From: JAMIFN01 sp035906235
GTDB lineage: Bacteria; Pseudomonadota; Gammaproteobacteria; Burkholderiales; Burkholderiaceae_C
Assembly (NCBI GenBank): GCA_035906235.1
Contig: JAMIFN010000052.1
Location: 1 to 22,061 of the forward strand
Length of the DNA: 22,061 bases
Reading direction: 5' to 3'
The translations under genes and the position numbers were made by a program. Numbering within the stretch: position 1 is the stretch's first letter; the number at the start of each line of letters is the position of its first letter. The notes beneath the pieces are model-generated. The model was not told the origin of the DNA, made no database searches, and saw only the letters and a program-made list of their open reading frames with translations. Positions 16,709 to 22,061 of the stretch are shown piece by piece.

Positions 16709-17938
16709 ATGGCAAAAGAGTACAAAGATTTCGTGGTTGGTTTGGATATCGGCACCTTCAAGATGAAGGTGGTGGTGGCCGAGTTGACGCCCGCTGCGGA
16801 GTTGCGGGTGGTTGGTGTCGGCACGCAAGATAGTCGAGGTCTTAAGCGTGGTGCGGTCGTGGATATCAACGCTGCAGTGCACAGTATTCGGCAGGCATTG
16901 CAAGAGGCGTCCAGTATGGCCGAGTGCAGTATTCATCAGGTGCATGCAGGTATTACGGGCAATCATATTCGTGGCACGACTTCTCCTGGGATGGTCAAAA
17001 TCCGCGGCAGCGAGGTCACCGCAGCGGATGTGCAAAAAGTGGTGGAAGCTGCACAGGCTATCAATATCGCCAGCGAACAGCGCCTGTTGCTGGTTGAGCC
17101 ACAAGAGTTTGAGCTGGACGGTCAAGCGGTCAGTGAGCCTGTAGGGATGAGTGGCCTGCGTTTAGAGGCGAAGGTGCATCTCGTCACGGCTGCTGCCGGA
17201 GCAGCTGACAACATCATGAAGTGCGTGCGCCGCTGTGGCCTCGAGTTGGAAGATTTACTTATCAACGCACATGCATCTAGTGCTGCGGTTTTAACCGAAG
17301 ATGAAAAGGACTTGGGTGTCGTCTTGGTGGATATCGGTGCCGGCACGACGGATGTGGCGATTTACGCGGGCGGTGCAATCCGTCATACAGCAGTAATTCC
17401 GATTGCCGGCGACTTGATCACTAGCGATATAGCCATGGCCTTGCATACCCCGACCAAGGATGCTGAGGAGTTAAAAATTGCACACGGCTGTGCCAAACAA
17501 CTGCTAGCCAATCCTGACGAGCAGGTCGAGGTCGTGGGTTTGGGTGATCGTTCCCCGCGCACGGTAAGCAAGCAGGTTTTGGCGGGGGTGATAGAGCCGC
17601 GCGTGGAAGAGATTTTTGCATTGGTTTTGCAGGTGGTTCGCAATTCTGGCCTTGAAGAAATCTTGTCCTCCGGTTTCGTCGTCACGGGGGGGGCTGCATC
17701 CATGTATGGAATGGTCGAGTTGGCAGAGGATATTTTTCTGAAACCTGTCCGTGTAGGGCTGCCGATGTATAAAGGACATTTAGCAGATTTCGTATGCAAA
17801 CCTGACATGTCAACGGCGATGGGTTTTCTTGAAATTGTGCGTCAAGGGCAGGCGCGGGGTGTTCGTGTTGGGCGCCATCAAGCAGGGTTTGTGGCGTGGC
17901 TTGGCCGAGTGCGTGATTTTTTAGTCGGTAATTTTTGA
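16709..17938 (+). CDS. ftsA: Cell division protein FtsA (actin-like FtsZ anchor)
   Basis: FtsA is an actin-like ATPase that tethers FtsZ filaments to the inner membrane and recruits later division proteins. The 409-residue product shows the phosphate-1 loop LDIGTFK (12-18), the SHS2-type 1C domain (about 85-165), the phosphate-2 loop VDIGAGTTD (207-215), the adenosine motif VTGGAA (325-330), and a C-terminal amphipathic helix FVAWLGRVRDFLVGNF that should bind the membrane. A Phe stands at position 17 of the first loop, where I recall Ala or Ser in other FtsA proteins. The end DFLVGNF resembles the DFIVGNF I recall from Comamonadaceae. It lies three bases after ftsQ, and its stop is 20 bases before the ftsZ start. 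Confidence 0.96.
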   Translation: MAKEYKDFVVGLDIGTFKMKVVVAELTPAAELRVVGVGTQDSRGLKRGAVVDINAAVHSIRQALQEASSMAECSIHQVHAGITGNHIRGTTSPGMVKIRGSEVTAADVQKVVEAAQAINIASEQRLLLVEPQEFELDGQAVSEPVGMSGLRLEAKVHLVTAAAGAADNIMKCVRRCGLELEDLLINAHASSAAVLTEDEKDLGVVLVDIGAGTTDVAIYAGGAIRHTAVIPIAGDLITSDIAMALHTPTKDAEELKIAHGCAKQLLANPDEQVEVVGLGDRSPRTVSKQVLAGVIEPRVEEIFALVLQVVRNSGLEEILSSGFVVTGGAASMYGMVELAEDIFLKPVRVGLPMYKGHLADFVCKPDMSTAMGFLEIVRQGQARGVRVGRHQAGFVAWLGRVRDFLVGNF

Positions 17939-17946
17939 TTTTTTGC

Positions 17947-17952
17947 AAGGAG
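17947..17952 (+). promoter_or_regulatory. Strong ribosome binding site of ftsZ
   Basis: AAGGAG lies six bases before the ATG at 17959. It is the clearest Shine-Dalgarno sequence in the window and decides the ftsZ start against a TTG at 17935 that would overlap the end of ftsA. Strong initiation fits the high FtsZ level cells need compared with FtsA and FtsQ. Confidence 0.85.
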
Positions 17953-17958
17953 ACGGGG

Positions 17959-19254
17959 ATGGCAATCGATATGGTAGAAGATGATGCAGGCAATAGCTTT
18001 CATGCTGGGCAGGTGATCAAGGTGATTGGTGTGGGTGGCGGCGGCGGGAATGCCGTAGCGCACATGATTCGCTCCGATGTGCGTGGAATAGACTTCGTTT
18101 TTGCCAATACCGACTCGCAAGACTTGGTTAAGGCGCAAGATTGCACAACCATTCAATTGGGTGCCAGTGGTCAAGGTGCGGGCAGCAAACCTGATGTTGG
18201 GCGCCAACTGACGGAAGAATCCGAAGACCGCATTCGTGAAGTGCTGACGGGTGCAAATTTGCTGTTCATCACGGCAGGTATGGGAGGGGGTACTGGCACG
18301 GGAGGGGCGCCTGTGGTGGCTCGTGTGGCGCGTGAATTGGGTGTGCTGACGGTTGCGGTGGTGACTAAGCCCTTTGAGTTTGAGGGATCGCAGCGGATGG
18401 TGCACGCAGACAAAGGTCTGCAAGAGTTGCAGGCCAATGTGGATGCTTTGATTGTCGTCCTCAATGATAAATTGTTGGAGGTCTATGGCGAAGATGTCAC
18501 CATGGAAGAGGCTTACTCCTACGCGGATGATATTTTGAAAAACGCCGTGCGCGGTATCTCTGACATCATCAATGTCAAGGGGCAGATGAATGTGGACTTT
18601 GCCGATGTGCGCACAGTCATGAGTACCCCCGGTAAAGCCTTAATGGGGATTGCGTCAGCCGAGGGTGAAGGCAGGGCTGAACGCGCTGCGCGTGATGCGA
18701 TTGCTTGCCCCCTGCTAGAGGGCGTGGACTTAAAGCAAGCAAAAGGCCTGCTGGTGGTTATCTCTGCCGGGTCAACGGGCTTGAAATTGTCCGAATCCAA
18801 AAAAATCATGGATATTTTGAAGGGGTGTGCGTCAAGTGACCCAAGTACCGTCGTTAAATTTGGCACCGTGCGGGACGATAGTTTGGGTGATAAGCTTTCC
18901 ATCACCGTCATGGCCACGGGTCTGTATGATGAAAATGCGCAGGCGGCGCAACCCATTGCTGTTATCCATGGCGCGATGCAAACGGGGACGGGCGGGCGCT
19001 TTGATCTTCCCGTGCTAACACCAACGAGTAGGGGGCTGGGGGGGATGTTGGCCTCTCCGACCGAGTTCCGCCCAGATCAGGAGCTCCCAGCTGTGATTCG
19101 CACCAGACCACATGGCGCACTCGAAGGTTTGAGTGGGTTGGGTGGGGGCATGGGCGCTGCCGCTTCGGCTGAAAGCAAAGTCAATGCCATGATAGAAAAG
19201 GGTGGCATGTCGAACTTTGAAGTGCCAGCCTATCTCCGCAAGCAGGCAGATTGA
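17959..19254 (+). CDS. ftsZ: Cell division GTPase FtsZ
   Basis: FtsZ is the tubulin-like GTPase that polymerises into the division ring. The 431-residue product has the N-terminal GTP-binding domain with IGVGGGGGNAV (23-33), the tubulin signature GGGTGTG (109-115) and the T7 loop NVDFADVR (211-218), whose acidic residue completes the GTPase site of the next subunit. A variable linker at about 335-415 is rich in Gly, Ala and Pro. The conserved C-terminal peptide FEVPAYLRKQAD binds FtsA and other partners. After the signature motif there is Gly116, where E. coli has Ala, and many core positions differ from the Comamonadaceae FtsZ proteins I remember. The start at 17959 is set by a strong ribosome binding site. 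Confidence 0.97.
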   Translation: MAIDMVEDDAGNSFHAGQVIKVIGVGGGGGNAVAHMIRSDVRGIDFVFANTDSQDLVKAQDCTTIQLGASGQGAGSKPDVGRQLTEESEDRIREVLTGANLLFITAGMGGGTGTGGAPVVARVARELGVLTVAVVTKPFEFEGSQRMVHADKGLQELQANVDALIVVLNDKLLEVYGEDVTMEEAYSYADDILKNAVRGISDIINVKGQMNVDFADVRTVMSTPGKALMGIASAEGEGRAERAARDAIACPLLEGVDLKQAKGLLVVISAGSTGLKLSESKKIMDILKGCASSDPSTVVKFGTVRDDSLGDKLSITVMATGLYDENAQAAQPIAVIHGAMQTGTGGRFDLPVLTPTSRGLGGMLASPTEFRPDQELPAVIRTRPHGALEGLSGLGGGMGAAASAESKVNAMIEKGGMSNFEVPAYLRKQAD

Positions 19255-19262
19255 GTGCTTGG

Positions 19263-19281
19263 CTTGGTCGAGATGGCCAAG
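19263..19281 (+). other. Possible RNA hairpin in the ftsZ-lpxC gap
   Basis: CTTGGTC (19263-19269) and GGCCAAG (19275-19281) can pair over seven positions, one of them a G-U pair, around a 5-base loop GAGAT. An alternative pairing, GCTTGGC (19257-19263) with GCCAAGC (19276-19282), has a 12-base loop. No T-run follows, so it is not an intrinsic terminator. It sits in the 50 bases between the ftsZ stop and the lpxC start, where it could affect message decay or lpxC translation. That role is inference. Confidence 0.45.
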
Positions 19282-19304
19282 CTGAGAGAATTGTTCAGCG
19301 ACTT

Positions 19305-20186
19305 ATGCATCAGCAGCACAGCATTGCCACCGCCATAAGCGTTGTTGGCGTGGGTTTGCATAGCGGAAAACGCGTCGATCTATGCTTAAAACCTGCGCCT
19401 GTAGATGCGGGCATTGTCTATCGTCGAGTGGATTTACAGCCTGCAGTGGACATCCCTGCACGAGCGACTAGCGTTGGTGATACGCGGTTGGCCTCTACGC
19501 TAGAGGGCGCTGCAGGCGCCAGTGTCCAAACCGTCGAGCATTTAATGTCGGCATGCTACGGTCTAGGGGTTGATAACCTTTTAGTGGAGGTCAATGCTGC
19601 TGAATTGCCCATCTTAGATGGCTCAGCTGCAGCCTTTGTTTTTCTCTTAGAGTCGGCTGGTGTGCAAAAACAAGCTAAGCCGCGTCAGTACATTCGTGTC
19701 TTGCGGACTGTCGAGGTGCGGGAGGGGCTGGGTAAAAGCTTAAAGTGGGCTCGGCTATCGCCTCACAGGCTAGGTTTCAAACTGGCATTTGAAATCGCTT
19801 TTGATCATCCAGTAGTTCAAGCCTCGGGGCAAAGAGCCGAGTACACCATAGAAAACGGAGCCTATGGGCAAGATGTCGCGCGTGCACGTACTTTCTGTTT
19901 CACTCGAGATGTTGAAGCGATGCGCTCAACGGGCTTGGCTCTAGGTGGTGGTTTGGACAACGCGATTGTCATGGGGGATTACAGTGTGCTCAATGGCGGC
20001 GATTTGCGTTACGGTGATGAGTTCGCTAAACACAAACTATTGGATGCAATCGGTGATTTATATTTGGCCGGACATCCCATTCTTGGCAGTTATGAAGCTT
20101 TTCGCTCCGGGCACGGGATGAATAATCAGCTCTTGCGAGCCTTGTTCGCAGATCCCGAAAATTATGAACTGTCGTTTTTGCGATAA
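19305..20186 (+). CDS. lpxC: UDP-3-O-acyl-GlcNAc deacetylase LpxC (lipid A synthesis)
   Basis: LpxC is the zinc enzyme that removes the acetyl group from UDP-3-O-acyl-GlcNAc, the committed step of lipid A synthesis. The 293-residue product has the family's two-domain layout and active-site residues: Glu78 and His79 in VEHLMSA, the zinc ligands His243 and Asp247 in KHKLLDAIGDL, and His270 in SGHGMNN. GVGLHSGKRV (15-24) and LPILDGSAA (101-109) are also typical. The ATG at 19305 aligns exactly with the start of E. coli LpxC. The frame is open upstream to a TTG at 19251, which would overlap the ftsZ stop and add 18 unmatched residues. It follows ftsZ as in many dcw clusters. It is slightly shorter than E. 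coli LpxC (305). Confidence 0.96.
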   Translation: MHQQHSIATAISVVGVGLHSGKRVDLCLKPAPVDAGIVYRRVDLQPAVDIPARATSVGDTRLASTLEGAAGASVQTVEHLMSACYGLGVDNLLVEVNAAELPILDGSAAAFVFLLESAGVQKQAKPRQYIRVLRTVEVREGLGKSLKWARLSPHRLGFKLAFEIAFDHPVVQASGQRAEYTIENGAYGQDVARARTFCFTRDVEAMRSTGLALGGGLDNAIVMGDYSVLNGGDLRYGDEFAKHKLLDAIGDLYLAGHPILGSYEAFRSGHGMNNQLLRALFADPENYELSFLR

Positions 20187-20195
20187 AAATCACCC

Positions 20196-21326
20196 ATGAC
20201 TTCGTCGCCAACAAATACCTCAATATTGAAAGAGATGCCCCCCGTCCAAAGCGAGACAGGGGATCTTGGCGCTGCTGCGCAAGGCGACTCGCATTCGATA
20301 ACGGTTACTTTGTTGGTTAGCCCAGAATTGCAGGGGCTGGATAATGCGATAACGCGGGAGCAAGCTCGCTACCTAAGGGAAGTCGCAGGAAAAAGTCCTG
20401 ATGAACTGGCAGAGGGTTTGCATCAATTGCGGACTTTGGAAGCGCAGCTCGAGTTTGAAAAAGGTAAAAATCTTGCATTGACGCAAGAGCTGACAACTCA
20501 GAAAACCCAAATCCAGATGGTGGGCGTAGGTGCATTGGCCCTGCTTCTGTGTTTCCTGCTAGGGGTTTTTCTGATGCGCAAGCAAGCGCGGCCGCGAGCC
20601 AGAAAATTGCCGATAGCGATATCCATTCAGGGTGAGTTACAGGTGGAGGCGCAGCAAAATGGCGACGAAGATCGGGATAGCCGCATCCAAGATGTCTGGG
20701 TGGATTCCCAGGATTGGCTAAGCTCAGATGCTGGGGTAATGGGCGCAGAATCCTTGTTGCCAGCTGATGACCTGCGTGCAGATGATGCCGCAATTCCTCA
20801 ATTGCGCAAGGATGTGCCCTCTTCTAATATGTTGGGTAAAGAGCCTTGGCAGAATTGGGAGCAGGACGCACAACCGCAACCGCAACAAAGCTTGGTGGAT
20901 TACCTGCGCTCTTTACACCGTATGCTTCAGCGCCTGCTGGATGCGGGCAGATTGAAGGACGCAAGGGCACTGCTGTATGCGCATATTCGCCTTGTGTCGA
21001 CCACGAGTCCATGGGCGTACTTGGCCTACTTCGCTCTGCAGACTGAAAACTCGGCACAGTACCAAGAGGTGCGTGCGCGTTTTGCTGAAGCGTTCGGGCG
21101 TTCGGCTCCGGCGCTGGGTGACGATGGTCAAAATGGCTTTATGCAAAAAGGGCTTGCAGATTACCAGTATTCATTGACGCAACTGACCCAAGCATGGCCC
21201 ACGGAGCGGGCAGTCTTGTTGCTGGAAACTTGGTTATCCCCACATAAACGCCGGACTTTTACTTTGCAAGCCTACGAAGACCTTTTTGTTTTGTATGATG
21301 TTCTTGACCAGTTGCATGGGGTCTAG
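20196..21326 (+). CDS. Membrane protein with coiled coil and FimV-like C-terminal region, function unknown
   Basis: This 376-residue protein starts nine bases after lpxC, so it is probably on the same transcript. It has a polar N-terminus, a charged stretch likely to form a coiled coil (about 50-108), one membrane segment (about 109-126, VGVGALALLLCFLLGVFL) followed by basic residues, an acidic and Gln-rich linker (about 145-230), and a helical C-terminal region (about 232-370). The last part, with AGRLKDARALLYAHIR, then QYQEVRARFAEAF, and later EDLFVLYDVLDQL, resembles the helical repeat region I remember in FimV/TPR-like proteins of Burkholderiales. The positive residues after the helix suggest the C-terminal part is cytoplasmic. 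No enzyme motif is visible. The ATG at 20196 lacks a clear ribosome binding site. ATG 20235 is a possible later start. Confidence 0.75.
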   Translation: MTSSPTNTSILKEMPPVQSETGDLGAAAQGDSHSITVTLLVSPELQGLDNAITREQARYLREVAGKSPDELAEGLHQLRTLEAQLEFEKGKNLALTQELTTQKTQIQMVGVGALALLLCFLLGVFLMRKQARPRARKLPIAISIQGELQVEAQQNGDEDRDSRIQDVWVDSQDWLSSDAGVMGAESLLPADDLRADDAAIPQLRKDVPSSNMLGKEPWQNWEQDAQPQPQQSLVDYLRSLHRMLQRLLDAGRLKDARALLYAHIRLVSTTSPWAYLAYFALQTENSAQYQEVRARFAEAFGRSAPALGDDGQNGFMQKGLADYQYSLTQLTQAWPTERAVLLLETWLSPHKRRTFTLQAYEDLFVLYDVLDQLHGV

Positions 21327-21407
21327 GCTCTCTGTGCCTCTTCTTGATGCTGGTATCCCAGCGGTCGGTTATAAATATGTGTAATTTTCCAGTGAATTTA
21401 AAGCGAT

Positions 21408-21800
21408 ATGCAAGTAGACCTGCCTGAAAATATGGAACTCGTGTTGAAAGTCATTCCCATGCCTTCGGACTGCAACGCCAACGGCGATATTTTTGGCGGC
21501 TGGGTCATGGCACATGTCGATCAGGCTGCTTCGGTGCTGGCAGCCAAAGCAGCTAAGGGGCGTGTGGCCACGGTTGCGGTGAAAGAGTTCGTGTTCAAAC
21601 AACCAGTGGGTGTGGGCGACATTCTCAGCTTTTTTGCCAAAATCGAGCGCGTCGGGCGCACCTCTATCACGATCGCAGTGGAGGTATTGGCTGAGCCCTT
21701 TTTAAGCCAGGGGGATTTTAAAAAAGTGACTGAGGCCACCCTGACTTTCGTGGCTATCGATGAACAAGGTCGGCCGCGCGAAGTGCCTGCGCAAAAATAA
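21408..21800 (+). CDS. yciA: YciA-type acyl-CoA thioesterase (hotdog fold)
   Basis: The 130-residue product is a single-domain hotdog thioesterase that hydrolyses acyl-CoA to the free acid and CoA. It matches E. coli YciA over its length: VLKVIPMPSDCNANGDIFGGWVMAHVDQAA (positions 13-41, written here by its parts: NANGDIFGGW at 23-32 and HVDQAA at 36-41, with Asp38 at the place of the catalytic aspartate), then TVAVKEFVFKQPVGVGD and a final LTFVAIDEQGRPREVP. The substrate range of this subfamily is broad, so the true substrate is unknown. It stands 81 bases after the preceding gene, has only a weak ribosome binding site, and ends just before the tRNA-His promoter. It has no evident link to cell wall synthesis. 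Confidence 0.9.
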   Translation: MQVDLPENMELVLKVIPMPSDCNANGDIFGGWVMAHVDQAASVLAAKAAKGRVATVAVKEFVFKQPVGVGDILSFFAKIERVGRTSITIAVEVLAEPFLSQGDFKKVTEATLTFVAIDEQGRPREVPAQK

Positions 21801-21814
21801 ACGCTAAACCACGC

Positions 21815-21820
21815 TATAAT
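21815..21820 (+). promoter_or_regulatory. -10 box of the tRNA-His promoter
   Basis: A perfect TATAAT lies 12 bases before the tRNA, which fits a transcript start near 21827 and a short 5' leader. The bases after it (CTGCGGCTC) are GC-rich, as in stable RNA promoters under stringent control. No good -35 box is visible. The bases 17 upstream (CAAAAA) overlap the end of the thioesterase gene. Confidence 0.7.
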
Positions 21821-21832
21821 CTGCGGCTCTAC

Positions 21833-21909
21833 GGTGGCTGTAGCTCAGTTGGTAGAGTCCAGGATTGTGATTCCTGTTGTCGTGGGTTCGAGCCCCATCA
21901 GCCACCCCA
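21833..21909 (+). tRNA. tRNA-His (GTG anticodon)
   Basis: The sequence folds as a full cloverleaf. The acceptor stem pairs GTGGCTG (21834-21840) with CAGCCAC (21899-21905). The D arm is GCTC-AGTTGGTA-GAGT, the anticodon stem is CAGGA/TCCTG with anticodon GTG at 21867-21869, and the T arm contains GGTTCGAGCCCC. The extra G at 21833 faces C at 21906, which is the hallmark of histidine tRNA. The 3' CCA is encoded (21907-21909). The gene has its own promoter and terminator and so is a single transcription unit. Confidence 0.97.
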
Positions 21910-21920
21910 GTAAATACTAG

Positions 21921-21953
21921 AAAGCCTGCTATTTAAACGATAGCGGGCTTTTT
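21921..21953 (+). terminator. Intrinsic terminator of tRNA-His
   Basis: AAAGCCTGCTAT (21921-21932) pairs with ATAGCGGGCTTT (21940-21951) in a 12-bp stem with one G-U pair and the loop TTAAACG. The 3' side runs into a T-tract (21949-21953). It lies 11 bases after the tRNA and should end the tRNA transcript. Confidence 0.92.
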
Positions 21954-21963
21954 CATTTGTGCC

Positions 21964-21985
21964 ATTTACAGACTATTTACAGACT
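21964..21985 (+). repeat. Tandem 11-bp direct repeat after tRNA-His
   Basis: ATTTACAGACT occurs twice back to back (21964-21974 and 21975-21985). A looser third copy is at 22003-22018, where GCCATGTGCAGACT matches GCCATTTACAGACT (21961-21974) at 12 of 14 positions and CAGACTGG is shared with 21980-21987. Its function is unknown. Short direct repeats beside a tRNA can be integrase arm sites, but no integrase or duplicated tRNA end is visible here. Confidence 0.8.
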
Positions 21986-22028
21986 GGCGAATTCAATAAG
22001 CTGCCATGTGCAGACTGGTGCTAGCTCG

Positions 22029-22054
22029 AAAAAAACCACGCTCTGGGGCGTGGT
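22029..22054 (-). terminator. Intrinsic terminator for a minus-strand gene beyond the right edge
   Basis: Read on the minus strand, ACCACGC (22054-22048), a 6-base loop, and GCGTGGT (22041-22035) form a perfect 7-bp stem followed by a run of seven T (22035-22029, the first being part of the stem). This is a typical intrinsic terminator and implies a leftward transcript entering from beyond 22061. No part of that gene is in the window. On the + strand there is no T-run after the stem. Confidence 0.8.
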
Positions 22055-22061
22055 GTGTTCC

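Noticed and set aside
21349..21362. Small hairpin GCTGG-TATC-CCAGC after the FimV-like gene, as end of the dcw transcript
   Set aside because: The stem has only five pairs and no T-run follows, so an intrinsic terminator cannot be supported.
21344..21375. Possible promoter before the thioesterase gene (TTGATG and TATAAA)
   Set aside because: The spacer is 20 bases, too long for a normal sigma-70 promoter, and no better -35 box was found. A TATAAA alone is weak evidence.
1..22061. CRISPR array, insertion sequence, toxin-antitoxin pair or defence system
   Set aside because: No regularly spaced repeats, transposase motifs, terminal inverted repeats or unexplained gene pairs were found. The only repeats are the three intergenic copies and the short tandem repeat after tRNA-His.

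Overview
This window is the division and cell wall (dcw) gene cluster of a Gram-negative bacterium, most likely a betaproteobacterium of the order Burkholderiales and plausibly the family Comamonadaceae. The grounds are the full gene order, the fused MurE-MurF ligase, the FtsA C-terminus ending in DFLVGNF, a DUF1631 gene at the left edge, and three copies of an intergenic repeat that I remember as typical of Comamonadaceae. The family call rests on memory and was not checked by a search.

Layout, all genes on the + strand. Positions 1-1152 hold the 3' part of a DUF1631 gene. Positions 1214-1855 hold rluA, a pseudouridine synthase gene, with an intergenic repeat on each side. About 250 bases then hold a probable promoter and two MraZ boxes. 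The operon follows: mraZ, rsmH, ftsL, ftsI, murE-murF (fused), mraY, murD, ftsW, murG, murC, ddl, ftsQ, ftsA, ftsZ, lpxC. Most junctions are 4-base start/stop overlaps (ATGA or GTGA). The one clear break in tight packing before ftsZ is at mraY/murD, where a third copy of the repeat sits. Nine bases after lpxC begins a membrane protein gene with a FimV-like C-terminal region. Then come a YciA-type acyl-CoA thioesterase, a tRNA-His with a consensus -10 box and a strong intrinsic terminator, and finally a terminator for a minus-strand gene that lies beyond the right edge.

The genes work together. MurC, MurD and the MurE-MurF fusion build UDP-MurNAc-pentapeptide, and Ddl supplies D-Ala-D-Ala. MraY and MurG make lipids I and II. 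FtsW polymerises glycan and FtsI cross-links it at the septum. FtsL and FtsQ belong to the divisome, and FtsA tethers the FtsZ ring to the membrane. MraZ is the cluster's own regulator, RsmH methylates 16S rRNA, and LpxC commits UDP-acylated GlcNAc to lipid A, joining division to outer-membrane synthesis.

I found no CRISPR array, insertion sequence, prophage gene or unknown multi-gene system. No stretch over 300 bases lacks a gene. The points most worth a second look are the intergenic repeats, which lie at a nearly constant distance behind stop codons and in two cases abut the next start codon; the poorly known gene after lpxC; and the short direct repeats behind tRNA-His.
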